Shown: positions 51,292 through 61,689 of the stretch, piece after piece
Numbering within the stretch: position 1 is the first letter of the stretch
How the letters are laid out: each line of letters begins with the position of its first letter
Assembly: GCA_905221605.1 (NCBI GenBank)
Contig: CAJNDS010000422.1
Location: 62,001 to 126,000 of the forward strand
Source of the DNA: Symbiodinium natans
Lineage: Eukaryota; Sar; Dinophyceae; Suessiales; Symbiodiniaceae
Reading direction: 5' to 3'
Length of the DNA stretch: 64,000 nt
Notes under the pieces: generated by a model
Told to the model about the DNA's origin: nothing
Database searches by the model: none
What the model saw: the letters and a program-made list of their open reading frames with translations, nothing else
Position numbers and translations under genes: made by a program

Positions 51292-54200
51292 GTGCCAGCA
51301 GCAGCGCCAGCAGCACAACAGCAACAACAGCAGCAGCAGCCAAGCGAGGAAAAAGGAGGCACTGAAGACGACCGCTTTGCCGAGGAGCCGGAGGCTCCAG
51401 GCGAAGAACAACAGAGGGCGATAGTGCCGAAGAGCCCAGACCAGCCAACAGCTGACCAGATCGCACAGCACGAAGCCTCGGGGCACGCGGTGCACCGTTC
51501 CTGGTGCGTCCACTGCCAGAGAGCGCGAAAGATGGTGAATCCACATTACCGGATTCGGAGAGCCGAACTTGAGACATCTTTGCCGACGCTACACATGGAC
51601 TACTTCTTCCTGGGCAAAGAAAAGCAGGAAGACGACGTGATGCCGCACCTGGTGGTTCGGTGCGACAAAACGCAGCGCACTTGGGCAACTTCGTTGCCCG
51701 AGAAAGGCACGCATGCGTACAACGTCACGTGGTTGGCCAGCGTGATACGCGAGGCCGGATGGAAGAGGATGTGTTTATTCTCAGATAATGAACACGCCCT
51801 CCGTGCACTCAAACTCAAGGCCTCCGAAGAAGTCCAAAATGTAGTGTTCGACTTGAGAGAGAGTCCTACAAGTACGGAACACGAGAATGCGCCATCGAAC
51901 GGCATACCCGAGGCCGCAGTGAGAGAGGTGAAGCGAATGGTCCGAGCTATCCTGTCGGAGCTGGAGACAAAGCTTAAGATCGAGGTGGGCGTGGACCACC
52001 CGATTCTCGCCTGGATCGCGAGGCACGCAGCGTTCTTGATGACACGTTTTCGCATTGGCGAAGACGGGAAGTCAGCTTACGAAAGGACGCTGGGCCGACC
52101 GTGGAGGCGACCTACCATTGTCTTTGGCGAACAGGTGATGTTCAAGCCAGTTGGTTCGAAACACAAGCGAGGAAGCCTAGATGCAAGAGTTTGCATGGGA
52201 CGTTACGTCGGAACTGCGTCGAGGAACGCAGACTTGCTGATCATGACGTCCGAGGGTATATCCCGGGGCCACTCCTTGCACAGGAGGCCCGAGGATGAGA
52301 AATGGCCTGTTGAAGGTTTCGAAGTGCTACGCGGATTGCCTTGGAGGATGTCCGGTCCACAAGAGCGAGCGTCGCCCAACCGAGTCGGTATGCCCGCTCT
52401 CGAAGGCGAACAACCCGCGCCACAACACCGAGACTTCAAGGCACGCAACCTGTACGTCATGAAGTCCGACATTGAGCTGTACGGCTACACGCCTCAGTGT
52501 CCGGGATGCGATGCGCAGCTGATGGGTCTCCCGCAGCGAGCGCACAATGACGAGTGCAGGATGAGAGTGCAGAGAAGACTGCAAGAAACCGACGAGGGAA
52601 AAGAAAGAGTGAAAAGGGCCCAAGAGCGAGTTGAAAAGGACTACGGAAAGCGGGTCAAAAGAGACCAACCCGCGCTGGAAGGAAGACCTGCCCCCGACGC
52701 AATGGATGTTGCAGCAGAGGAAGCGGCAGGCGCACCTTTGTCCAGACCAATGGAGGTCGAGGACCGCGCCGAGCCGAAACAGCGGAAGCGCGCAGCGTCC
52801 AAGGACGTCGAGGACCTTTACCGGGAAGAGCCCAGCACGAGGGCTACCGATGGTCCAGATGTCGAGGTCATTGGAGTACACGTGCAAGGGGGAGCAAGTG
52901 GCTCTGCAGGACCCGGCCTGGACCACTCACACCAACAAGCACGAGCAGATGCAGAAATGTACGACACAGCAACGGCGAATCCGCCGCCAGCCAACGAGGA
53001 AGTGCGAATGAACCTGATTACGCGGATGTTCGAACAAAAGGGGCTCAAGTGCAGCCCGACCGAAGCGAAGGCCATAAACTCTATGGTTCTACAGTTGGGA
53101 GGTAATGGCAATTCAGCTGTGCCCTGGAGCATGGTGAATGAAGGCATTATCTTGCCAATGGACCAAGAGCCGCCGATGTTCGCTCAGGCCGAGCATTTGC
53201 GTTTCTTCGAAAAGCTGGAACAAGTGAAGCCAAAGCTTCTGGTGGGCAAGCTGCCCACTGGACCCTTCCAGTCAGTACAACGTGCTTTCGACATGACCAA
53301 CAAGATTGGAGTCGAGACCAGACGCGGAAATTTGAGGAAGGCCCGATCTCAACTGGGGCTTTGCTTTGAGGCCTTCGAGGCACAGAAGGAAGCCGGAAAC
53401 TACTTCCTCTATGAGTGCCCAAGGGGAACTAAGTCCTGGGAGCATGAACTTGCTCAAAGGATGGGTTCGTACTTGGTTGAAGGCCCAATGTGCAAGTGGA
53501 AAGTTGACGAAAGTGGAAAAATGATTGCAGGCCAATCCGGCAAGAAGCGAACCCGCTGGATTACTAATTCGGCGACGGTTGCAACAGCGCTGGAAAAGCT
53601 ATGCAAGGGCAATGCGAAGGTATGGAACCGAACGCTAAGCTTCAAGGAGGGGATCGTGACGGCCAAGGCCGAGTATCCTCCGAAGCTTGAAAGAGCACTA
53701 CTGGCAGGAGTGCGAGCACAACTGGTTCTGGATGGAGAAATGAAGGAGGTGGGCCATGTGGGTGGACCTGACCCACACGAGGAGCCACCGCTCGAAGAGT
53801 ATCTCCATGATACCTTACCCAAGGCTGGGCAGCTTCACGTAAGCGAGCCCGTCATAGACGCAAACACAGGGGCACAACTTGATGCCAAAAAGGTTGCGGA
53901 AGCAAGAGCGTCAGAACTTGCCTGGGTGAAAAAGCAAGGTGTGTACGAGAAAGTCGAAGAGAGCGTGTGTTGGGACGAAACAGGTCGTCCGCCCATAACC
54001 TTGAAGTGGGTAGACCGCAACAAAGGGGATGATGTTCGGGAAAACTACCGCAGTCGTTTGGTAGTCCGCGAGGTCAAGTCACAGGGACAAGCGGCGTTGA
54101 TACCAGACTACGCACTGTTTTCCTCAATGCCACCTCTGGAAGGATTGAAGATCCTATGCAGTCTGCTGACGACACTCAAGAGGTCAAAGAGCGGAAAGAA

Positions 54201-55476
54201 GCTCACGCTGAAGCTGACAGACATATCACGTGCACACTTCTATGGAAAAGCAGAACGACGTGTGTTTGTCACACTTCCCGAGGGAGATGAAGCTCCCGGC
54301 TTTTGTGGTCTGTTGAAACGGACCATGTATGGCACCCGTGATGCCTCAGCTGTATGGCAGAGATCGTACACAAGCCTGTTACGCAAGCACGGGTTTGTCG
54401 TGGGAAAAGCATATCCGTGTACCTTTTATCATGCCGAAGCCGACGTGAGATTATTGGTGCATGGGGACGATTTCCTTGTCTTGGCAGACGAAGATGGACA
54501 TCGCTTTGTAGACAAAGTACTGTCTGAAGAGTACGAGTTCAAGTGTGATGGCCACATAGGACCTGAGTGTGAAAAGGACAGCATGACTGTCCTGAACCGG
54601 GTCGTGAGCTATGACAGCCAGACAGGAACTGTTACGTACGAAGCAGATCCAAGGCACGCGGAAGCCCTAGTGCGCGACCTTGGACTGGAGTCTGCGAAGG
54701 CGGCCAAAACGCCAGCAGAAAAGAAAAAGGGAAGTGACCTGAAAGCGATGCTTGAAGCACAGCCGTTGAATGCCGAACTTCAGAAAGCATATCGGTCTCA
54801 TACGATGAGGGCAGCGTTCCTTGCGCAGGACCGTCCAGACATTGCCGAGGCTACGAAGAGCTTAGCGCGGCACATGAAAGAACCCACAGAGTGGGCATGG
54901 GCCGATCTGAAGAGGCTTGTCCGCTACTTACGCGGAAATCCACGGCTGATCTACGAGTACCACCCGCAACGGTTCAGCAAAGAGATTGTGATGTACTGCG
55001 ACTCAGACCACGCTGGTTGCCTCATCACGCGGAGGTCAACCACGGGACTGGTGACAATGCTTGGATCGCACTGCGTGAAACACTCAAGCAACGTGCAAAG
55101 CACGATCTCCCTCTCGAGTGGAGAGAGCGAGTTTTACGCTATAGTTCGAGCAGGGTCAATAGGTCTGTCGCTACAGGCGATGCTAGAAGACTGGGGATTA
55201 AAGGTCAGTCTGCGGATTCGATCTGATTCCTCGGCGGCCCGAGGCACTACCCAGCGCCAGGGCCTGGGTCAAGCACGCCACGTGCAAACAAGATACTTGT
55301 GGGTGCAAGAGAAAGTCGCCACGCGAGCTCTGGAGCTAGAGCGTGTAGGCACGGAGAAGAACTACTCCGACATCTGCACCAAACCAATGCCCGAAGTGGC
55401 AATGCTCAAACACCTCAAGAACATGGGATTGCGTTTTCATGTTGGACGAGCCGGAGCAGCCAAACGGCTCGTGTGA
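51292..55476 (+). CDS. Copia Pol: integrase, reverse transcriptase, RNase H
   Basis: 1,394 codons; the first ATG-like start lies in a Gln-rich stretch and the true start may be upstream in another phase. The integrase zinc finger HEASGH ... CVHC starts near residue 60. Catalytic acidic residues of the core are in LHMDYFF (D103), LFSDNEH (D165) and GIPEAAVREVK (near E207). The reverse transcriptase starts near residue 900 with ITLKWVDRN, then LTDISRAHFYG (first catalytic Asp), LLKRTMYGTRDASAVWQ and LLVHGDDFLVL (D1059, D1060; HGDD in place of the usual YVDD). RNase H: YCDSDHAGC (D1237), SLSSGESEFYA, RSDSSAARG. All catalytic acids appear present. The 450-residue integrase-RT spacer is long and charged. 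Confidence 0.9.
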   Translation: MPAAAPAAQQQQQQQQPSEEKGGTEDDRFAEEPEAPGEEQQRAIVPKSPDQPTADQIAQHEASGHAVHRSWCVHCQRARKMVNPHYRIRRAELETSLPTLHMDYFFLGKEKQEDDVMPHLVVRCDKTQRTWATSLPEKGTHAYNVTWLASVIREAGWKRMCLFSDNEHALRALKLKASEEVQNVVFDLRESPTSTEHENAPSNGIPEAAVREVKRMVRAILSELETKLKIEVGVDHPILAWIARHAAFLMTRFRIGEDGKSAYERTLGRPWRRPTIVFGEQVMFKPVGSKHKRGSLDARVCMGRYVGTASRNADLLIMTSEGISRGHSLHRRPEDEKWPVEGFEVLRGLPWRMSGPQERASPNRVGMPALEGEQPAPQHRDFKARNLYVMKSDIELYGYTPQCPGCDAQLMGLPQRAHNDECRMRVQRRLQETDEGKERVKRAQERVEKDYGKRVKRDQPALEGRPAPDAMDVAAEEAAGAPLSRPMEVEDRAEPKQRKRAASKDVEDLYREEPSTRATDGPDVEVIGVHVQGGASGSAGPGLDHSHQQARADAEMYDTATANPPPANEEVRMNLITRMFEQKGLKCSPTEAKAINSMVLQLGGNGNSAVPWSMVNEGIILPMDQEPPMFAQAEHLRFFEKLEQVKPKLLVGKLPTGPFQSVQRAFDMTNKIGVETRRGNLRKARSQLGLCFEAFEAQKEAGNYFLYECPRGTKSWEHELAQRMGSYLVEGPMCKWKVDESGKMIAGQSGKKRTRWITNSATVATALEKLCKGNAKVWNRTLSFKEGIVTAKAEYPPKLERALLAGVRAQLVLDGEMKEVGHVGGPDPHEEPPLEEYLHDTLPKAGQLHVSEPVIDANTGAQLDAKKVAEARASELAWVKKQGVYEKVEESVCWDETGRPPITLKWVDRNKGDDVRENYRSRLVVREVKSQGQAALIPDYALFSSMPPLEGLKILCSLLTTLKRSKSGKKLTLKLTDISRAHFYGKAERRVFVTLPEGDEAPGFCGLLKRTMYGTRDASAVWQRSYTSLLRKHGFVVGKAYPCTFYHAEADVRLLVHGDDFLVLADEDGHRFVDKVLSEEYEFKCDGHIGPECEKDSMTVLNRVVSYDSQTGTVTYEADPRHAEALVRDLGLESAKAAKTPAEKKKGSDLKAMLEAQPLNAELQKAYRSHTMRAAFLAQDRPDIAEATKSLARHMKEPTEWAWADLKRLVRYLRGNPRLIYEYHPQRFSKEIVMYCDSDHAGCLITRRSTTGLVTMLGSHCVKHSSNVQSTISLSSGESEFYAIVRAGSIGLSLQAMLEDWGLKVSLRIRSDSSAARGTTQRQGLGQARHVQTRYLWVQEKVATRALELERVGTEKNYSDICTKPMPEVAMLKHLKNMGLRFHVGRAGAAKRLV

Positions 55477-55505
55477 AGCCAATGGGTCAAATGACCACCT
55501 GGCTT

Positions 55506-55513
55506 AGGAGGGG
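55506..55513 (+). promoter_or_regulatory. Polypurine tract
   Basis: AGGAGGGG directly abuts the 3' LTR, the expected site of plus-strand priming. Confidence 0.8.
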
Positions 55514-55636
55514 TGTTTAGATTTGTAGGTGTCACACAACATGTTTCACAATGAGTGAGCATACACATGCGACATTGGCTCAAGCCGTCAAAAGTGATTG
55601 CACCTGCAGTGTTAGTTCTGCCTTAAACTCCGTTCA
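55514..55636 (+). repeat. 3' LTR
   Basis: 123 bp; one difference from the 5' LTR (GTTAGTTC versus GTTGGTTC). TTGGCTCAAG at 55,575-55,584. Confidence 0.95.
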
Positions 55637-55641
55637 TGTGA
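55637..55641. repeat. Target-site duplication, right (TGTGA)
   Basis: Pairs with 46,470-46,474. Confidence 0.9.
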
Positions 55642-55707
55642 GTAAGCCCGGGTTTTGAAGACCGTGCGTTCATAAACTGTCAACTCTTCAATTGCTTTTC
55701 GTTGGCA

Positions 55708-55715
55708 GGCTCAAG
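55708..55715 (+). promoter_or_regulatory. Candidate trans-splice acceptor with truncated relict leader
   Basis: A pyrimidine-rich stretch ends in TTGGCAG followed by GCTCAAG, so GGCTCAAG occurs 45 bp upstream of the ATG at 55,761. The same arrangement is at 62,731-62,738 in the sister gene. Confidence 0.45.
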
Positions 55716-55760
55716 GACTGAAAGCCTGCTTCTTAAAGCCGGATCAGCACAGTCTGCCCA

Positions 55761-58700
55761 ATGTTGGCCCTTGCAGTCCGGTTGGCGACGTTTGCACAAC
55801 TTGCGCATGCTGTCGCGGGCAGTGTATGGAGGAATGATTTCTGTCCCGAGTTCGAAAAAGTCCAAGCGGGAACATTGCAAATTGAGAAAGCCCTTGTCGG
55901 AAAGCATCTTACGTTCGTTGTGCCCACCTTCGACATGACTGATCCGACTTCAAGCCACTGGAATGATGGACAGCCGGTTGGACCTCCAGAAAATGACATG
56001 GATATCACCCACAAGGTACACGGATACCACGCATCGATTCTGAAAGCAGTTTCCAAGGTCGCGAACTTCACATACACCATTCGCCTCAACACGGTTCCGG
56101 GTGCTTCAACCACCACATGGCTGTTGCAACAGTCTCCGAACTATGATGCCGTCCTCGGCTCCTGGTCGGACAGCCTTGTGCGCCGTGAAGCTGGCTTCCT
56201 GCAGCCGTACCCGCTCGTCACAAAGGATTTGAAGATGATCGTGCAGAGGAAGATTGACAGCCCGTCGGTATGGTCAGTCATGTTCACCTTCCTGAAGCCC
56301 TTCTCAACAAGCCTCTGGCTGCTGCTCTTCGTATGCTCCCTAGTGACAGCCGCGTTTTCTGGTGGCAGATCGCACTACATTTTGTTTTTTGTGCAAGGTA
56401 TGCGCCCCGGCTTCTTCAACTCCAAATCCTAAACCCGTTTCGTAATTTCCAAAACCATCTCGTCAGGCACAAGAACAGTCAAGTAAACCTTGAGTTATAT
56501 AACCCTAAACCCCTAAAGCCCCCCGGACCCTAAAACTCCAAACCGACCAAGGCGTTGCATACCCTGAATGCCCTAGAACTCCCGAACCCTAAACCCTAAA
56601 CCCTGTTGAACCCTTGGGAGGTTCATGTGGTTTTTTGAGACGTCCCGGGTCTCCATCGAGGAGGGTGGTGAAGTGGAGGTGTCGGATGGTTCGGAGGGTG
56701 CACTGAAGTCGGTGTGGCTCCTCGGTTCCCACCTGGCACCCCCTTCTTTAGGGTTTAGGGTTAAAAGGGTTTAGGGCTTAGGGTTTAAGGCAAACTGTCT
56801 TCAAGGGTTCGAGGGCTATAGGGCGTTAAGATGTCGGGCTGCATCTCGTGCACTTGTACACCTTCTTTCCCCTCGCGTTCCTTACCTCAGCTGGGTAGCG
56901 GCAAAAGGGCACCCTATGATAATAAGAGGATAGTGAGAGGGGCCCAGGCCCTCTTCCTGTTTTTGAGTCTTTTTAGGGTCTGAAGGGTTTTGGTAGGGGT
57001 TTACTGGTGGTTCATTGAGGAGTTCCTTGGCTCTTCGCAGGACAGTGTCTTCACGGGTTGTCCCCCAAATTTAGGCGATCCACACAAAACGACCAAAAAT
57101 CCTCTAAGCCAATCCTAAGCCCTAAGCTCTCCTTTTTTTTGAATCCTACCCCTAGCCGAGGCTCTCTGGCCTCCAGTTCACGGGGGGTGGGGGCTACACC
57201 CCTGTGACGGCGTGGGGTCGGCTGCTCCTGCTGTCTTGGAGCTTCCTCATCATGGTGGTCGCTGGCTCTTCATTAGGGTTTAGGATTCATAGGTTGGAAT
57301 GCTCCCGCCTTATACTAACAGTCCTTAAAAAGGATTATAGTGCCCTCTATATTGATCCCTACGAAGGACTGTTAGTCTAAGGGGGCACATCCCAATTTAT
57401 GGGGATTAGGGTGGTTGCTGGGTGTTAGGTTTTAGGGTTTGCGGCTCCTTGAGAAGCAGTGTTCTTAAACCTTTGCAGTAGTTTGCAGACAAGCCCTAGC
57501 AGTACTCAACGCAGTCTGTTCATCTCGGCGCAAAGGGGGTCTGAGGTTGGGGCCGCTTATACGGCCAATTTGGCCACCTTCCTCATCGTGCACCAGACCG
57601 CGTCGACAAGCCTCTCGTCGTTCGAGGAGGCCAAGCAGCAGAACGCCAAGGTTTGCGCACGAATGGAGTGGTCCATAGGCGAGTTCCTGAGGGACACTTC
57701 ATAGCTGAACTGTCAAAAGTTTACACTTTTGTGAGATTATTATCGCTCCCCTTTGAAGCAGAGTCCTCAAACATCGAAAATCTTTTTTTTTTAAAGCGGC
57801 TGTTGAGAGCTCGGCAACTCAGGAGATCGCGGAAGGAAAAGTCCGCTTCGTGGATGTGAGCCCCAAACATGCCGACGGAATCCGCGAGTTCCTGGACGAC
57901 GGGAAGCTCGGCGAGGACCGTAGGCCCTTTCCTCCTCCTTTTTGCGAGGGCCTAAGGCCTAGGATCCCTTGCTAAGCCCAACTTAAACCAAAAGGAAGGG
58001 CACCCTCTTTACTTCGAGGTGACCTTCTTGGGTCTAGCAGGTAGAGGCTTTTGGGACATGTTACATATGTCCCCAATGAGCCCAATTATAAGGTTCAGAT
58101 CTCAAAGGGCCCACCGAGGAAGTGCGAAGCCTATGTCAGCTACCAAGACATTGGGAAGTTGCCAGGTGGCACCTTAAGGCAAGACTTTTCATCTTTCTTG
58201 TGGTCCTACAGGGACTACTACTACGACTACGACTACGACGACTACTACTACTATTTGGTTCCGAAATGCCCTAAGGCCGAAACCCCAAACCTTAAGCCCT
58301 GCAAGCCTAAACCCCCCCCCCCCTCCACAGGCTGTACTTGAACGAAAAAGCCTTCAACGATGCCTGCAAGTACGACTTCGTCGGTCCGAGCATCAAACCG
58401 CTGACGCTCCTTTTAAGGTTTAGGGCAGTTTAGGGCTTAGGGTTTAGGGTTAATAGGGTTTATGGGGTTTAGGGTACCCTAAGGCTCGAAGAGGACTCAG
58501 AGTTGAAGGCTGCGAGGCTTTGGGGCTATTTTGAGCCTTTTAGGGGGTCACGGTTTGGGCATAATCTATCCCCCAAACAATGTGGTAAGTCTGTGGTGCT
58601 CTTCCGTTCAATACAGCGAAATGATTACGGCGGCGCCGTGGCGTTTGCACCCACTAGTACAGGATGCGTTGCAAATTTGGTCCCCCGCAATCCTATCATC

Positions 58701-60493
58701 TACATCAGGACGGCTTGTTTACAGCGAAGCCGTGCGGCCGTGCACTTCAGGGGCGTCATTGCAAATTTGTGAGTCCCGCCAGTATTTGGGGGAAAACAGT
58801 TTCGCACTGGGTCCTGGTTCCGCAAAAGTATTTGGGGGAAGGCATTTTAGCAGTGTCCTGGTTGTCTCCTGGCGGTGTCCTGGCGTCTCCTAGTGGTCGT
58901 CTGGTTGTCGTGGTGCTCTTTCACTGTATGGGGATCTATGCTGCTGCTGGCGTATGTTGTTTTGGTTCTTGGTTTAGGCATTCGCGTATTGTGGCTCTTT
59001 GTTTGGTGCGGCTTTTCCGTTTCTGGTTTCATGAACTCAGGACGGGAGGATGGCCCATCTCCATCATTCAGCACGGTTGCACCTATCCCTGCATGTTATG
59101 CATGTTAGGGTTTCCACTTGCCACATCATCCCCGAAACCCTCAACATGCGAACATCAGCTGTTAAGGAAGAGGATGCCAAAGCCATAGTTCACAATCTAT
59201 AGCCCCAAAGACGAGGACAGTTTACATTCTCCCTTATTGGGTCAGGATCAGGTGTTTCAAAAAGGCCTTACAACAACCAACCTAACAGAGGTCCCCAGCT
59301 TCTGCTGACTTCCTTGTCCGTTGCATTGAAGTACCTGGACAAGGAGGGTACGGTGAAGCGCATTTGGAGCGACTTCGCGTCAAGCAGGGCAGACATGGAC
59401 CAGTCATGCAGTGTTCCAGAGGCTTCTTGGCTCTTCCCTATAGGTTTCGGGTTGCTGGGGTTTAGAGGTTAGGTCAGGGGGCGAGCTGCGTTGTCTTTGG
59501 CTGTTCTCTGGGTGGCGTTTGGGACCTTGTCCGTTAGGGGGCATCTCTATTTGGCAGCAAAAGCTCGAAACCCCGAACCACGATGATCCTCAACTCTGGC
59601 CAAGCCGTGATGGCTTGTGCGTCTATAGTCAGGATGTCGCATTTACAGTAAAATAATGACACCCTCAACCCAAAGAAGTGAGCCCAGGTTTCAGACAGTG
59701 CTTCGATGGGTGTTTACGACATGGCCGGCGTTCTCTCGCTGCACGCTTTGTGTCTGATCCTGGCCCTAGCATTTTGGGCCTTTTGCAAGACACAGCCACT
59801 TCGCGAAAGTATGGATGAGCCTAGGCCGTCGAGCTTGCTTTTGAGGTTTTTGCATTTTCTGAAAGAGAAGCCTTTTAGTATAGTAACGATACAGAAGGAA
59901 CAACAATCACGAATTCAAGGGTCTCCAAGACTTCAAATACCGCCCAGGAGCGGACGACATTCAAAGCATGCTGGTACGAAGGTGGTGACGAAGAGTCAGT
60001 GTCACAGAGTGCCGATGAGACGAAGGTGCCTCGACTGCTGTGCAATATCGAGTCTGAGTACCATGCTAAATTTTCTATTTATCTCTAGTACTATTGAAAT
60101 TCTTTCTTAGGGTTCCTGAAAATGATTGTAGTAGTCGTACAATGAATCTAGCAGCTTGTTCTATTTACGAAGGCCAACGAGTATGCGACAAATGTTTCAC
60201 TGCCCTCGCAGGAACCGCCACGAGTAGCATCAGATGCATCAAAGCCATCGTCCTTCACACCAACATCGTTCCTATCAGTTATCAACACCACAGCACTTGA
60301 ATTCGTGAACCTGGTGCTTTACTTGCTTGTAGCTTCCCCCCCAAACAAAGCCCAAGTACGCTTTAAACCCTAAACCCAAACCCAAACCGTTCAGTGCCAG
60401 GTCACACAGAATGAGGTCGACAAAGCCTGTGACGAAGCCATGCAAGCTCTGCAGCGCTGGAGACAGGTCAGACAATCCTATCAGGATGCCTGA
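55761..60493 (+). CDS. Ionotropic-glutamate-receptor-like channel gene (about eleven exons)
   Basis: Exon 1 (55761 to about 56397) encodes a signal peptide (MLALAVRLATFAQLAHAVAG), the S1 ligand-binding lobe (YDAVLGSWSDSLVRREAGFL then QPYPLVTKDLKMIV) and the first membrane helix (FLKPFSTSLWLLLFVCSLV). Later islets give WFFETSRVS (about 56,630), the pore/second helix region WGRLLLLSWSFLIMVVAGS (57,215), the hallmark M3 segment AYTANLATFLIVHQ (57,552), S2 lobe pieces (57,800-58,660, for example FVDVSPKHADGIREFLDD and NDYGGAVAF), LKYLDKEGTVKRIWSDF (59,330), the last helix VLSLHALCLILALAFWAF (59,720) and a cytoplasmic tail ending at 60,491-60,493. The M3 motif matches SYTANLAAF of the family. Exon borders are approximate. 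The ligand is unknown. Introns are packed with telomere-like motifs. Confidence 0.75.
57301..57390. mobile_element. MITE-like hairpin in a receptor-gene intron
   Basis: ACTAACAGTCCTT (57,314-57,326) is perfectly inverted as AAGGACTGTTAGT (57,364-57,376). Outside this, GCCTTA and TAAGG-GGC continue the stem imperfectly. Confidence 0.7.
58209..58253. repeat. CTA/CGA trinucleotide repeat
   Basis: About fifteen CTAC/GAC-type triplets in an intron or exon edge of the receptor gene. Confidence 0.7.
58410..58485. repeat. Telomere-like motif cluster in a receptor-gene intron
   Basis: Several TTTAGGG and TTAGGG-type heptamers mixed with variants. Comparable clusters are near 56,507-56,605 and 56,748-56,790. 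Confidence 0.75.
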
Positions 60494-61689
60494 CATAGAA
60501 GCCTGAATAACATTCTTCCTTCAAGATTTCTTAATTATAGTTATACTAGTTAACTCGCCAAAGCCCTGATTCATTCAGCGCCGATATTGATTGCAATGAT
60601 TGTTTTTGTCACGTTGTTTGTCGTGTGCGGCATGTACAACATGTTCTGAAAAGGAACATGGAGCCTTGAATACAAAAATGGAAGTCCAGTAGGCATTCTG
60701 GCATGCAGTGCCTGCCACCCGCCCGTGGAACTCGCGCTCCCCAGGAAAGGCTGCCCTGCCATTGCGCTGCTGCATTACAATTGGCTTCCGCGATCATGAT
60801 GTTTCCTTTTCCTGTCACTAGCACCTCCTGTGCAAGCTTCCCCCCTTCGAGGTTTGGGAGGTCCAAAAGAATTACAAGGCACCTTTCATATAGACTTTAG
60901 ACCCAGGAAAAGTTGCATGCTGAATATGAGGCTGTTAAATAGGCTTTGGCACATTTGGCGCAAGGTCTGCAACTTAGGTTCCTTGCAATCGTTTCAGGTG
61001 CCTGCTCTTGGTGCTTCTCTCCGTAGCCGGGTGCCTGCAGGGCTTTCAGAAATCAGCTAAAAGAATTTCTTGGTGCTTGAAGAGTCTAGAGAGAAGTCTT
61101 CTGAACAAGGTCCCCCGCACTACCTCATCAGAAGGAATACATCAGAACACCCACGGTTCAGGATACTTCGGTTTGCACAAGGAGCTCTCGTCCAGAGAGA
61201 GGAGGCACATGTCATGTATGATACGGATGTCTGAATAGTCAGCAACCAATAGCATGCCCTGAAATTCTCGATCTAGTTGTGCTATAGTAGACACCCAACC
61301 ATCACCCAACCCCTATTTAGAAGCAATTGGTTTTTGGGTTCTGGTTCCCCATTTCCAAGACATTCTTAGAAGATCCTTTGCTTTGCCCACCTCTGATCTC
61401 TGATCCATGACTGGCCTAACGTTCAGACGTTGGATTGTCACGTCGAAAACTTCTCCAAGGTTCTACGGACAGAATGACTCGTGACGTGCAAGCTATGCCA
61501 AGTCTGTTACGTGCTCCTCAGAATCGGCCAATGCATCTCAGCCTCGGGGCTGATCACCCGCCTCCCACCCTCAAAGCGTTTTTTTTTTTCAAATCGACAA
61601 CGCCTTCTGAAGATTCGCACCGATCGTTTTGGGGGGGTTCGGGGGAAGGGGGGTTCGGGGGTTCCTACTACACCAGGTGTTCTGTTGGC
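60494..61689. other. Spacer without recognised gene
   Basis: No domain recognised on either strand. T11 tract near 61,579 and a G-rich patch at 61,630-61,660. Confidence 0.45.

Larger units (their letters stand above)
46475..55636 (+). mobile_element. Ty1/copia LTR retrotransposon, 9.16 kb, structurally complete
   Basis: Bounded by 123 bp LTRs (TG...CA) that differ at one position, flanked by the 5 bp duplication TGTGA. Order: LTR, primer-binding site, short upstream frame, Gag-protease, integrase, reverse transcriptase, RNase H, polypurine tract, LTR. Integrase before reverse transcriptase defines the copia type. It interrupts a segmental duplication whose other copy keeps the empty site, and lies about 45 bp upstream of the relict-leader region of the receptor gene. 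High LTR identity means a recent insertion. Confidence 0.95.
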
